Made by a program: the position numbers and the translations under genes. Below, piece after piece: positions 9,571 through 17,784 of a DNA stretch of 64,000 nt. The notes under the pieces were generated by a model. It had not been told where the DNA came from, did no database searches, and saw only the letters and a list, made by a program, of their open reading frames with translations. Position 1 is the first letter of the stretch. Every line of letters begins with the position of its first letter. The stretch comes from Erythrobacter sp. Alg231-14 (GTDB lineage: Bacteria; Pseudomonadota; Alphaproteobacteria; Sphingomonadales; Sphingomonadaceae), in NCBI RefSeq assembly GCF_900149685.1, contig NZ_LT702999.1, forward strand, positions 992,001 to 1,056,000, given 5' to 3'.

Positions 9571-10302
9571 ATGTTTTCCAGCGCGCTCCTGTCCTTTGTC
9601 GCAGGGCTCGTCACCATTTTGAATCCGTGCGTCTTGCCTCTTGTGCCGATCCTGGTTGCATCGGCATTGGGTAAGAGCCGGTTCGGACCTCTCGCCTTGG
9701 CCGGGGGTTTGGTGGCCAGCTTTACGTTGTTCGGATTCACCGTGATCGCCTTTGGTTATTCCCTTGGCATCGATGAACAGATGGTGCGCCTATTCGCAGG
9801 CGGAATGTTGGCGGTGGCTGGCATCGTTCTGCTGGTTCCACAGGCTCAGGCCGCGCTGTCTGCAGCGGCGGCCCCGATCGCGAATTTTGGCAACAGGCGG
9901 CTGGAAAAGCTCAACGGTGACGGTCGAACTGGCGGAGCTTTGGGCCAATTCGTTGTTGGTTTGTTGCTTGGTGTTGTGTGGGCCCCTTGTGTCGGCCCGA
10001 CGCTTGGCGTGGCGATTGCAGCGGCCAGTGTTGGCGAAAACCTAATCGGCAGTTTCGCCATATTTGCAATCTTTGGCATGGGCGTCGCCACGTCGGTTTT
10101 GGCCTTTGCCTATGGATCACGCAAAGCGATGGGTGAACGCCGCAAAACGCTCGGCTGGCTCGCGAAATACGGAAAGCCGTTGTTTGGCGCCGCTTTGTTG
10201 GTGGTCGGCCTGATGGTGATCACCGGATTTGATAAAGTCGTCGAGATTTTCGTGCTGGACCTGCTTCCAACATCAATCATCGAATTCACGACCCGTTTTT
10301 AG
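9571..10302 (+). CDS. CcdA-like transmembrane thiol-disulfide transporter
   Basis: This 243-residue inner-membrane protein belongs to the CcdA/DsbD-beta family. Two conserved proline-flanked cysteines, NPCVLPLVP (about residue 21) and WAPCVGPTLG (about residue 139), mark the two halves of the internally repeated fold. About six membrane helices are visible. It passes reducing power across the membrane for periplasmic thiol reductases or cytochrome c assembly. The partner is likely the thioredoxin just upstream. The ATG at 9571 is preferred over the TTG at 9565 because AGG lies 10 bases before it. Confidence 0.88.
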   Translation: MFSSALLSFVAGLVTILNPCVLPLVPILVASALGKSRFGPLALAGGLVASFTLFGFTVIAFGYSLGIDEQMVRLFAGGMLAVAGIVLLVPQAQAALSAAAAPIANFGNRRLEKLNGDGRTGGALGQFVVGLLLGVVWAPCVGPTLGVAIAAASVGENLIGSFAIFAIFGMGVATSVLAFAYGSRKAMGERRKTLGWLAKYGKPLFGAALLVVGLMVITGFDKVVEIFVLDLLPTSIIEFTTRF

Positions 10303-10319
10303 CGGGACTGTTTTTTTTT
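10291..10319 (+). terminator. Weak stem-loop followed by nine T, overlapping the ccdA-like stop
   Basis: CCCG and CGGG can pair across a 7-base loop that includes the stop codon, and a run of nine T follows four bases later. The stem is short, so termination strength is doubtful. The T9 tract runs directly into eight G (10320-10327), an unusual homopolymer junction. Confidence 0.35.
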
Positions 10320-10462
10320 GGGGGGGGCGCACACAATTCGCTTCGCCGCTATCCCATTGTTGATCGATAACTCGGCTTCGCATGCGTTGGTGCAGGTCTC
10401 CTGTCCCTTCCCTCCAACCGGTCTTTCCGCCATGATCCACCGCGATAAAGGGAGGAACAACG

Positions 10463-10867
10463 ATGACCGATGAAACAAAACAGACGCCAAGCGGGCCCCG
10501 TGTCACCGGGCTAGGCGGGGTTTTTTACGTGGCCGGCGACACCGAAGCAACGCGCGCGTGGTATCGCGAAAAATTGGGTGTAGATGGCGAATATGGCCCC
10601 CAACTCGCGTGGTCCGAAGAACCAAAGCCCAACCCATATTCTCTGATCAGCCACTTCAAAGACGACGCCTACATCAAACCGGGCAAAGGCGGATTTATGA
10701 TCAATCTTCGCGTCGATGATTTGGATGGATTTGTCGAAGTGCTCAAATCCCGCGATGTCGAAGTTTTGGATACTGCCGACGAAGGCTATGGTAAATTTGC
10801 TTGGATCCTCGATCCCAATGGGGTCAAGATCGAGTTGTGGGAACAGATCGAAGAAGCGCTCCCTTAA
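10463..10867 (+). CDS. VOC-superfamily (glyoxalase/bleomycin-resistance-like) protein
   Basis: This is a 134-residue single vicinal-oxygen-chelate unit pair. The N-terminal half opens with GGVFYVAGDTEATRAWYREKLG, and the C-terminal half has FAWILDPNGVKIELWE with the metal-ligand glutamate near the end. Such small VOC proteins are metal-dependent lyases, dioxygenases or binding proteins; the substrate is not predictable. The ATG is preceded by a strong GGGAGG. Its neighbours are not functionally related, so it appears monocistronic. Confidence 0.85.
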   Translation: MTDETKQTPSGPRVTGLGGVFYVAGDTEATRAWYREKLGVDGEYGPQLAWSEEPKPNPYSLISHFKDDAYIKPGKGGFMINLRVDDLDGFVEVLKSRDVEVLDTADEGYGKFAWILDPNGVKIELWEQIEEALP

Positions 10868-10985
10868 CCTACTGATAACATTGAATGCATCGGCGCTAAG
10901 GATGATCCAGTAGAGCGCATTTAGTATTTGGTTAACGGTAAACTTTCCTGCTGCCTTAACCAATGCACCGTAGTGGTCCTTAAGT

Positions 10986-11747
10986 ATGAACCACTCAGTA
11001 CCTCTACTTGGCCTCGCTTCTAAAGCGGCCCCAATCGCCGCCGCACTCGCGCTTGCGGGTTGCGGTTCTGTAATCCCCGTTGGCAATGGCGCGTCCTCAT
11101 CCGCCAGCGCTCCGTCCGTTAGCGCACCGTCCAATGGCGGTTCCTCCTACACGCGCACCGCGCCACGCCGGGTGGCATCCGCCCCACAAAGCGTCGCGCC
11201 GCGTGCAGAGGACGCATCGTGTTTGACCAATCTTAGCGCCGCCGGGGCCAGCTTTGACGCTTTGCCCGACACCTATGCAGCGCCGGGATGCAACCGGCTT
11301 GGCACGGTCCAGCTTTCCGCTTTGGCCGGAGATGGTGGAGAATTTGGGATCAGCAATATTGGCCCGGTTCAATGCCGCGTAGCCAGCGCGTTTGGGAATT
11401 GGGCACGATTTGGTGTCGACCGAGCCGCCCGACAAATTCTTGGCAGCCCGCTCGCGCGCATTGAAACCATGGGCAGCTATGCATGTCGGAATATCGCAGG
11501 ATCCAATCGGCGATCGGCCCATTCGCGGGCTGAGGCAATCGACGTCTCAGGCTTTATCCTAGAAGATGGCCGCCGGATTTCATTGGTCGAAGATTGGGAT
11601 GGCGGCACCGCAGCCGAGCGTGAATTCCTGAGGGTTGTCCATTCCAGCGCCTGCAAACGGTTTGGGACTGTTCTTGGCCCTGAATACAACCGCGCCCATG
11701 CCGATCACTTTCACCTCGAAGGCACCGGCTCAGAATTCTGCCGGTGA
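10986..11747 (+). CDS. Extensin-like C-terminal domain lipoprotein (M15-like fold)
   Basis: This 253-residue lipoprotein has lipobox LALAGC near residues 20-25 and a serine/proline-rich linker (about 30-75). An extensin-like C-terminal domain follows (about 80-253). The domain has the histidine/aspartate arrangement of LAS/M15 peptidases: SAHSRAEAIDVSGF and HADHFHLEG. That suggests a zinc peptidoglycan or peptide hydrolase in the periplasm, although extensin-like bacterial proteins are not well characterised. Cysteine pairs (CRVAS, CRN, CKRF, EFCR) fit disulfides in the envelope. Confidence 0.85.
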   Translation: MNHSVPLLGLASKAAPIAAALALAGCGSVIPVGNGASSSASAPSVSAPSNGGSSYTRTAPRRVASAPQSVAPRAEDASCLTNLSAAGASFDALPDTYAAPGCNRLGTVQLSALAGDGGEFGISNIGPVQCRVASAFGNWARFGVDRAARQILGSPLARIETMGSYACRNIAGSNRRSAHSRAEAIDVSGFILEDGRRISLVEDWDGGTAAEREFLRVVHSSACKRFGTVLGPEYNRAHADHFHLEGTGSEFCR

Positions 11748-11768
11748 GCCAGAAGGTGCGCCAAAGAA

Positions 11769-11803
11769 CACGGCCCCAACATCGTATAGATGCCGGGGCC
11801 GTG
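11769..11803. terminator. Hairpin between extensin-like and LuxR-type genes
   Basis: Perfect 9-base arms CACGGCCCC and GGGGCCGTG enclose an inner CATC/GATG pairing. On the minus strand the stem is followed by TTCTTT, so it would best stop transcription from the LuxR-type gene. It may also stop the convergent extensin-like gene. Confidence 0.6.
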
Positions 11804-11874
11804 CGGGCGCCGAAAGGGTGCAGGGGGAACCCGATCGGGAAGTGTATCGTTTTTCGGTCAAGCCATGGGGCGTA

Positions 11875-12501
11875 CTACGGCTGAACCTCAATTTTGGGTT
11901 CCAATCTCGCTTCGAGCTTTAGTCGTACCGCTTCTGCGGCGTGACGGGCGCCCAGTTTGTGCATCATATTGGCCCGGTGAATTTCAACGGTTCGCGGACT
12001 AATTTCCAACTCACGGGCGATCACTTTGTTGCTGCTGCCTTCGGAAAGCCATTCGAGCACTTCGCGTTCGCGGGTTGAAAGGCTGGAGATGCGGTCCCGC
12101 GCTTCGATCATGCGACGGCGCGCCGCGCCAAAAACTTCGGCTTCTTTTTCAATACGGTTGAGGCATCGTTCGAAACGCTCGGTTTCCAATGGGAGCGAAA
12201 GGTAATCGAGCGCACCGGCTTTGATCGCCTCCACAATGCGGCCCGGCCTTGGGTCCGCGTCAATCGCGATCAAAGGCAACCAAATCCCAAGGCGGCTAAG
12301 CCGTTCAAGGATCATCGAGACGCCGCCTTCTTCGGGCATGTCGCGGGCGATGATGATGCCTTCTCGCGGAGGGTGAACGGACAATTCGGACAGGTCGCCG
12401 TATACTTCTGAGTGATGGCCGAGCGTGAAGCCGACCCTCGCCAACTCAGCACGGTGGCGGCTGTTCGGATCGATGAAGTGGAGTGAAGCTTTGCGTGTCA
12501 T
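11875..12501 (-). CDS. LuxR/FixJ-type DNA-binding regulator with degenerate receiver domain
   Basis: This 208-residue protein has a CheY-like N-terminal domain (about 5-120) and a LuxR helix-turn-helix (about 138-200: LSTREREVLEWLSEGSSNKV, then SPRTVEIHRANMMHKL). The receiver lacks key residues. The position four before the conserved proline (Pro56), where the phosphorylated Asp sits, is Ala52. The conserved lysine before the second proline is Leu103 (YLSLPLE). The protein is therefore likely a phosphorylation-independent pseudo-receiver regulator. No histidine kinase is nearby. It lies just downstream of the Anbu cluster on the same strand, with a 173-base gap. Confidence 0.88.
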   Translation of the reverse strand: MTRKASLHFIDPNSRHRAELARVGFTLGHHSEVYGDLSELSVHPPREGIIIARDMPEEGGVSMILERLSRLGIWLPLIAIDADPRPGRIVEAIKAGALDYLSLPLETERFERCLNRIEKEAEVFGAARRRMIEARDRISSLSTREREVLEWLSEGSSNKVIARELEISPRTVEIHRANMMHKLGARHAAEAVRLKLEARLEPKIEVQP

Positions 12502-12566
12502 GCCGAGCTTGGTGTGCGCGGCATGAAATTATTGCATCTCGGACTTAAACCGATTTGGAGGTATGC

Positions 12567-12638
12567 ATGCCTAGTTCGATCCTAGATCGACCAGAATGCG
12601 CCGAAAACTATCTCCAAAACGAACCTTATAATCCCTAA
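12567..12638 (+). CDS. Candidate 23-residue small protein with strong ribosome-binding site
   Basis: A short open frame starts at ATG 12567 and is preceded by a perfect GGAGG 5 bases upstream. It would encode a 23-residue acidic peptide ending NEPYNP. It lies on the plus strand in the gap between the Anbu gene and the LuxR-type gene, both on minus. A perfect 6-base palindrome (TCGATC, CTA, GATCGA) falls inside it. Chance occurrence of GGAGG plus ATG cannot be excluded. Confidence 0.3.
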   Translation: MPSSILDRPECAENYLQNEPYNP

Positions 12639-12674
12639 GTATTCTTCGTTGATATGGAGTTAGCCGCGAAAACC

Positions 12675-13418
12675 TCACTCAGAACCGAAGCTGTAATCTG
12701 GCAGAGAATGAAAAGCCGATCGCAGGGCATCGCCCCAATTTGACGAAATCGTATCAAAATATGGATCTTCGGCGGTCACGCGATGTTGATGCGTTGGTGC
12801 AAAATCGTCTTTGCCAATGACCAAGAGATCCAACGGCAGGCCAACGGACAGGTTCGCCTTCAATGTGGAATCGAACGAAACCATCACAAGTTTCACCGCA
12901 TCTTCAAAGCTCATATCGTGGTCATAGCCACGGATCAGGATTGGCCGTCCATATTTCGTCTCACCAATTTGAAAGAACGGCGTATCCATGCTCGCTTCGA
13001 TAAAGTTGCCTTCGGGATAGATCATGAAAAGGCGGGGTTCCATGCCGGCAATCTGGCCGGCCACGATCATAGAAGCGGTGAATTTCCCTCGTCCCCGATC
13101 GCCATTGGCCTTTTGTTGTTTATCGATCGTGGCGCGCAGCAATTTGCCAATTTCGCTCACCACAGCAAACATAGTCGGCCCGTTTAACACGGTGGTTTCG
13201 CGGTCCTCTGGTTGTTTTGTGCGCTCTTCCAACTGGCTGATCACGGCCTGAGTTGTGGCCAGATTACCGGCTGTCATCACCGCGATCATGCGATCACCAG
13301 GCACCTGCCAATGGAACATCTTGCGAAAAACAGAGATGTTATCGACGCCCGAATTGGTGCGCGTATCGCTCATCAGGACGATGCCCTTATCCACGATCAT
13401 GCCGACGCAATAGGTCAC
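12675..13418 (-). CDS. Anbu: bacterial proteasome-like (Ntn) peptidase
   Basis: This 247-residue protein matches Anbu, the ancestral beta subunit of bacteria related to HslV and 20S beta subunits. Removal of Met1 would expose Thr2 as the catalytic N-terminal nucleophile (MTYCVGM). The catalytic Asp and Lys appear at 18 (SDTRTN) and 33 (FRKMF). The family forms helical or ring-like assemblies; its substrates are unsettled. It is last in a same-strand series with transglutaminase, alpha-E and ATP-grasp genes. A 123-base gap separates it from the transglutaminase gene. No propeptide is present, as in other Anbu proteins. Confidence 0.93.
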   Translation of the reverse strand: MTYCVGMIVDKGIVLMSDTRTNSGVDNISVFRKMFHWQVPGDRMIAVMTAGNLATTQAVISQLEERTKQPEDRETTVLNGPTMFAVVSEIGKLLRATIDKQQKANGDRGRGKFTASMIVAGQIAGMEPRLFMIYPEGNFIEASMDTPFFQIGETKYGRPILIRGYDHDMSFEDAVKLVMVSFDSTLKANLSVGLPLDLLVIGKDDFAPTHQHRVTAEDPYFDTISSNWGDALRSAFHSLPDYSFGSE

Positions 13419-13541
13419 TACAAAAAACTCCGAGATTGAATTGCGGCGCGACTAGCACTTTTGCTTTGGGCGCGAGAGTCTTTTGTTTTTGTGCGCATGC
13501 CTGCGCCACGCCCGCTTAGGCACGGCGTGATTGGCGTAACA

Positions 13542-14366
13542 TTATTGTTGTTGCGTATCGTGCTGTTGTTCCACCGCGACATCGACGGTCAACATCTGTT
13601 CAGCGGCGCCGAAACTGATCCCGGTCACCGGCGCAGCATCGCGGTAATCGCGCCCTGTGGCCACGCGCACATACCGCGGATCGGGGCTAATCCCGTTGGA
13701 AATATCAAATCCGACCCAGCCTAGCTCATCAATATGCGCCTCTGCCCATGCGTGGGTCGCTTCTTGTTCTATCCGATCGTTCATCATGAGATAGCCGCTG
13801 ACATATCGTGCGGGAATATCCGCCGCGCGGGCGGCCGCGATAAAGATATGAGCATGGTCCTGACACACGCCGTGACCGGCGATGACGGCCTCTTCGGCGG
13901 TGGTGTTCACACCGGTTGCGCCGGTTTGATAGACCACGCCTTCGCGAATGCGCGCCGATAGAGCGTGGAGGTAATCAAGCTTCGTCTCTTCGCTGGGACT
14001 ATCGACGTCGCGGATCAACGCCCGCAATTTTGGTCCAGGCTTGGTCAAGGCGGTCTGACCTAAAAAACTCCACAGCGGCAAATGCCCAGAATGACGTCCA
14101 ATCACCCCGGCATTGTCTTCGGTTTGCACCGTGCCGCGACACGTCACCGTGACTTCGCTGACGCCGGGGTTGACGGCGATCAACGTGACCGTGTTGTAAT
14201 TCTGATCGTCAAATTCCAACTCAAGCTGCGCATTGTCATAGCGCATTTCCCAATCCAGAATTTTCTGACCCTGAGTCTCTTTCGGCGTTAGACGCAGGCG
14301 TTGCAACGCGTGGATCACAGGCTCTTTGAAAGAGTACCGTGTCGTGTGGCGGATCGCTAATTTCAT
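13542..14366 (-). CDS. Transglutaminase-like cysteine protease/ligase of the Anbu cluster
   Basis: This 274-residue protein has a bacterial transglutaminase N-terminal domain (about 1-100) and a transglutaminase core. The likely triad is Cys168 (GHGVCQDHAH), His205 (ATHAWAEA) and Asp221 (GWVGFDISNG). Proteins of this type cleave or form amide bonds. In this conserved cluster they are proposed to act with the ATP-grasp enzyme on peptide tags or peptide metabolites. No signal peptide is seen, so it is cytoplasmic. The start codon follows the alpha-E stop by 10 bases, indicating one operon. The tail is glutamine-rich. Confidence 0.92.
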   Translation of the reverse strand: MKLAIRHTTRYSFKEPVIHALQRLRLTPKETQGQKILDWEMRYDNAQLELEFDDQNYNTVTLIAVNPGVSEVTVTCRGTVQTEDNAGVIGRHSGHLPLWSFLGQTALTKPGPKLRALIRDVDSPSEETKLDYLHALSARIREGVVYQTGATGVNTTAEEAVIAGHGVCQDHAHIFIAAARAADIPARYVSGYLMMNDRIEQEATHAWAEAHIDELGWVGFDISNGISPDPRYVRVATGRDYRDAAPVTGISFGAAEQMLTVDVAVEQQHDTQQQ

Positions 14367-14376
14367 AAAGCCTGCT

Positions 14377-15321
14377 TCACGATAAGAACCTGTAATCCTC
14401 GCCTATCGCTTCGGCGATGGCGGCGTTGCGCGCTGTATAATCGATCAAGAATTGGTGCAGGCCGATTTCAAAAATCTGATCAACCGTAACGCCAGCAATG
14501 TCTTCATCTGCTGCGCGCATCAATTCGTTGCAGGCCCCTTCTGCACCGTGGGTCCGCGCCAAGGCGGCAAGGTGTTCGCGTTGAGCGCTGCGACAGAAGG
14601 CCAAGCTGCGTGGGAACCGTTCATCCAACACCAGAAATTCAACAATGCCGCGCGCGTCAATCTGACCCGCATTCAACCAAGTGTACGCACCGGCGCCCGC
14701 AACCGATCGCAAAACCTGATCCCACTGTCCGCTGTCCAAGCTTGACCCGACATAAGAAAGCGACGGCAGCAGCAGGTAATATTTCATATCCAGAATGCGC
14801 GACGTGCTTTCTGCGCGTTCGATAAAGGTACCGGCGCGCGCGAAATGGAACCCTTCGTTCCGCATCATCGACCCATCCAACGCGCCGTGGACTTGTGTGC
14901 CCGTGCGGCGCAAACGGGTGACAACCTCGCCCAATTGCCCCTGGCTCACCGGCCGGGCCAATTGTTTGTCGAGCTTCATCCAGTTTTCATTGACCGCTTC
15001 CCACACCTCGCTGGAAATGTTGGTGCGAGCGGTTCGTGCGTTGTTGCGCATCGCGGCAAACATTTCGCGGACATTAGCGGGATTGGCCTTGTCGCGCAGG
15101 ACAAAGTTCCAAACCGCTGCGCCATCATAAGTGTCGTGCAGCGCTTCGTATTGGGTTTTTAGCCCCAATGTCGCAATGACTGACCGCCATTCCGCCTGTG
15201 CCGTTTCCAAGTCGCGGGTCAACGCCATTCTCAGCCCCGCATCTAGCAGACGCGCGGTGTTTTCCGCCCGCTCAAGATAGCGGAACATCCAAAACAATCC
15301 GTTCGCTGTTCTGCCTAGCAT
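14377..15321 (-). CDS. Alpha-E domain protein of the Anbu / ATP-grasp cluster
   Basis: This is a 314-residue all-helical protein starting MLGRTANGLFWMFRYLERAE, the typical alpha-E start. It has recurrent helix motifs such as FIERAESTSRILDMKYY. The alpha-E domain occurs only in this ATP-grasp/transglutaminase context and may hold the substrate or scaffold the complex; no catalytic residues are recognisable. The frame is open from a TTG at 15354, overlapping the ATP-grasp end. The ATG at 15321 is preferred because it matches the family start. Confidence 0.9.
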   Translation of the reverse strand: MLGRTANGLFWMFRYLERAENTARLLDAGLRMALTRDLETAQAEWRSVIATLGLKTQYEALHDTYDGAAVWNFVLRDKANPANVREMFAAMRNNARTARTNISSEVWEAVNENWMKLDKQLARPVSQGQLGEVVTRLRRTGTQVHGALDGSMMRNEGFHFARAGTFIERAESTSRILDMKYYLLLPSLSYVGSSLDSGQWDQVLRSVAGAGAYTWLNAGQIDARGIVEFLVLDERFPRSLAFCRSAQREHLAALARTHGAEGACNELMRAADEDIAGVTVDQIFEIGLHQFLIDYTARNAAIAEAIGEDYRFLS

Positions 15322-15335
15322 CGCGTGTTCAGCCC

Positions 15336-16763
15336 CTAATCCTTGAGCACCCAAGTGTCCTTGGTGCCCCCGCCTTGCGATGAGTTCACAACCAACGACC
15401 CTTTTTTCAACGCGACCCGCGAAAGCCCGCCCGGCGTGATGTCAATTCCATCGGGAGAAACCAACACATAGGGACGCAAATCGACGTGGCGCGGGGCCAG
15501 ACCCTTTTTGGTGTAGATCGGACAGGTCGACAAAGAGAGCGTGGGTTGCGCTATGTAATTGTCGGGGTTTGCCTCCAACTTGGCCCGGAACGCCTTGATC
15601 TCTTTCTTGGTCGCAGTCGGACCGATAAGCATCCCGTACCCGCCGGAGCCATGGACTTCCTTCACAACCAATTCCTCTAGGTTGTCGAGGACATAGGCCA
15701 AGCTATCGGCATCCGCGCATCGCCACGTCTCAACATTAGGCAAGAGTGGTTTTTCGCCGGTGTAGAATTCAACGATTTCCGGCATGAAGGAATATATCGC
15801 TTTGTCATCGGACACACCCGTGCCCGGCGCATTTGCGATTGTGATGCCGCCCGAACGGTACACATCCATGATGCCCGGCACGCCCAAAACGCTATCAGGT
15901 TGAAAGGTCAGCGGGTCGAGATAGTCATCGTCGACGCGGCGATACAGCACATCAACAGGTTCAAACCCACGCGTTGTGCGCATTTGAACACGGCCATTCA
16001 CCACCCGCAAATCGCTGCCTTCGACCAATTCGGCACCCATTTGATCGGCCAAGAATGCGTGCTCAAAATACGCCGAATTGTAGATGCCGGGCGTCAGAAC
16101 CGCGACATTCGGTTTGCCTTCGCATTTGGGGGGGGCGCACGCGGCCAAACTTCGGGCGAGACGGCGCGGATAATTGGAAACGCTTTCAACGCCGACCCGG
16201 CTGAACAGATCAGGGAACATCGCCATCATCGTTTCGCGATTTTCCAACATGTACGAAACGCCCGATGGGGTGCGTGCATTGTCTTCCAATACGAACCATT
16301 CATCCGGGCCTGTCCGCACAAGATCAATGCCGACAATATGGGTGTAAATGCCGCCCGGCGGCGTCATCCCAACCATGTGCGGCAACCATGCATCGTTGTT
16401 GCGCAACAATCGTTGCGGCAAACGGCCCGCACGGATGATCTCTTGGCGATGATACAGATCGTAAAGGAATGAATTGAGCGCGCGCACACGCTGTTCGATC
16501 CCCCGGGTCAATCGCCGCCATTCGCCCGCGGTGATAATGCGCGGGACCATATCAAACGGGATCAGGCGTTCTTCGGCCTCGTCCTCGCCATAAACGTTGA
16601 ATGTGATGCCGGTGCGGCGAAAGCTCTCATCGGCTTCGGAATTTTTGCGGTTTAGCCAGCCGGGCTCTTGTTCATCATACCATCCGCAATAGTCGGTGTA
16701 GGCGGGACGGGTCGCGCCGGTTGCATCAAACATCTCGTCAAAATTGTCGGATTGATCCGCCAT
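15336..16763 (-). CDS. Circularly permuted type 2 ATP-grasp ligase
   Basis: This 475-residue protein belongs to the circularly permuted ATP-grasp family found with alpha-E and transglutaminase genes. Visible motifs include FEPFDMVPRI-like RLIPFDMVPRIITAGEW, the glycine-rich VKEVHGSGGYGMLIGP loop that binds ATP, and a metal-binding VLEDNARTPSGVSYMLENR. The family is predicted to form peptide-like amide bonds using ATP. The start at 16763 gives a normal length; an in-frame ATG at 16823 would add 20 residues. It is the second gene of the probable operon after the hydrolase. Confidence 0.92.
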   Translation of the reverse strand: MADQSDNFDEMFDATGATRPAYTDYCGWYDEQEPGWLNRKNSEADESFRRTGITFNVYGEDEAEERLIPFDMVPRIITAGEWRRLTRGIEQRVRALNSFLYDLYHRQEIIRAGRLPQRLLRNNDAWLPHMVGMTPPGGIYTHIVGIDLVRTGPDEWFVLEDNARTPSGVSYMLENRETMMAMFPDLFSRVGVESVSNYPRRLARSLAACAPPKCEGKPNVAVLTPGIYNSAYFEHAFLADQMGAELVEGSDLRVVNGRVQMRTTRGFEPVDVLYRRVDDDYLDPLTFQPDSVLGVPGIMDVYRSGGITIANAPGTGVSDDKAIYSFMPEIVEFYTGEKPLLPNVETWRCADADSLAYVLDNLEELVVKEVHGSGGYGMLIGPTATKKEIKAFRAKLEANPDNYIAQPTLSLSTCPIYTKKGLAPRHVDLRPYVLVSPDGIDITPGGLSRVALKKGSLVVNSSQGGGTKDTWVLKD

Positions 16764-16838
16764 CGATACCCCGATTTGTCGACGCCCACTGCTGTGCTTG
16801 GGCATTGTTTGTAACAACGCCATCGCAAATGGAAAGGC

Positions 16839-17615
16839 TCAAACGCGTTCGAGTTCTGCCAAAACCGCAAGAATGGATTCGCGCGTGTATGTGAAGCCGG
16901 CATGGGTGCAGCGCAAAGCGACCGAACGATCGCGTTCACCAGCCTGTCCGGCGGCGCTGCGTGGAGCGATGCAGCCGTCAACCGGGCTCCATAATGCGAC
17001 CGTTTCAACCGGCGGTTTGACCGCGACATCCACCTCTATCGGCGGTTGATCGACGCGGTGCCCGGCGATCGCTTGATAAGCACGCCACACATTGTTCGCG
17101 CGGGGGGAACCCGAAAAAGGCGATCCCATCGTGATCACTTTTGAAATGCGTTCGGGATGCCTCTTTGCCAATTCACGCGCATACAATCCGCCCAACGACC
17201 ATCCCAGCAAGGCGGCTTGATCATCATAGCGCGCGCACACATCGCCAAGCCGTTCCTCCAACCGTTCCATCGACGCCTCTGCCACGCCCCAATTGCGACC
17301 AAGCCCCCATCGTTTCGTTCGGTGGCCGGCTTGTTCCAATTTCTGCGCCATATAGCGCATGCGATTGGGCCCGGTGGCAAAACCAGGCATAACGATGATG
17401 GTTTGCGGGCGTTGGGTCTTTGGAATTTTGATGCGTCGAAACGGTCGGCGGGCCGGTTCCAGCAACAAATCCAGCTCACCCATAAAGCGCAGCAAATCGG
17501 GTTTTCCGCGCTCATCATCGGGATAATCTTCGGATGCGAGCGCAATACGCCGCGCAAGCTCCGTTTCGCCGAGGGCGGCCTTGGATTGGTCCAGCAAGGT
17601 TTCGCGTTTTGTCAT
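16839..17615 (-). CDS. Alpha/beta hydrolase upstream of the ATP-grasp cluster
   Basis: This is a 258-residue alpha/beta-hydrolase. The nucleophile elbow GWSLGGLYA carries Ser. The acid is probably Asp in WSPVDGCI, and the histidine is in CTHAGFTY. The oxyanion region MPGFATGP lies near residue 85. The charged N-terminus (MTKRETLLDQS) has no signal peptide. Esterases or lipases of this shape act on small esters or acyl chains; the substrate is unknown. It ends 75 bases before the ATP-grasp start on the same strand, so it may belong to that operon. The ATG at 17615 is chosen over a TTG at 17636. Confidence 0.8.
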   Translation of the reverse strand: MTKRETLLDQSKAALGETELARRIALASEDYPDDERGKPDLLRFMGELDLLLEPARRPFRRIKIPKTQRPQTIIVMPGFATGPNRMRYMAQKLEQAGHRTKRWGLGRNWGVAEASMERLEERLGDVCARYDDQAALLGWSLGGLYARELAKRHPERISKVITMGSPFSGSPRANNVWRAYQAIAGHRVDQPPIEVDVAVKPPVETVALWSPVDGCIAPRSAAGQAGERDRSVALRCTHAGFTYTRESILAVLAELERV

Positions 17616-17696
17616 TGCTGCATCGAAGGTAGCCAACCTCGGTGAACCGTCAATGAAATAGAGGTGCGCCGATCCATAACTCTTGCCCCACTTCTA

Positions 17697-17728
17697 CAAA
17701 AAGAGCGGGCGAGGTTGCCCCCGCCCGC
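17697..17728 (-). terminator. Rho-independent terminator after the DUF3617 genes
   Basis: GCGGGCG and CGCCCGC form a perfect 7-base stem. On the minus strand it is followed by TCTTTTTG. It lies about 55 bases past the stop of the DUF3617 lipoprotein gene and would end that pair's transcript. Confidence 0.75.
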
Positions 17729-17784
17729 CTTTCCAATCGATACAGACCCGATGGAACACACCATAGGCCGCAGGATAACCCGGT

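Noticed and set aside
13507-13529. CACGCC/GGCGTG hairpin between the Anbu and transglutaminase genes
   Set aside because: The stem is only 6 bases and A-rich rather than T-rich sequence follows on the gene strand, so it is not called as a terminator.
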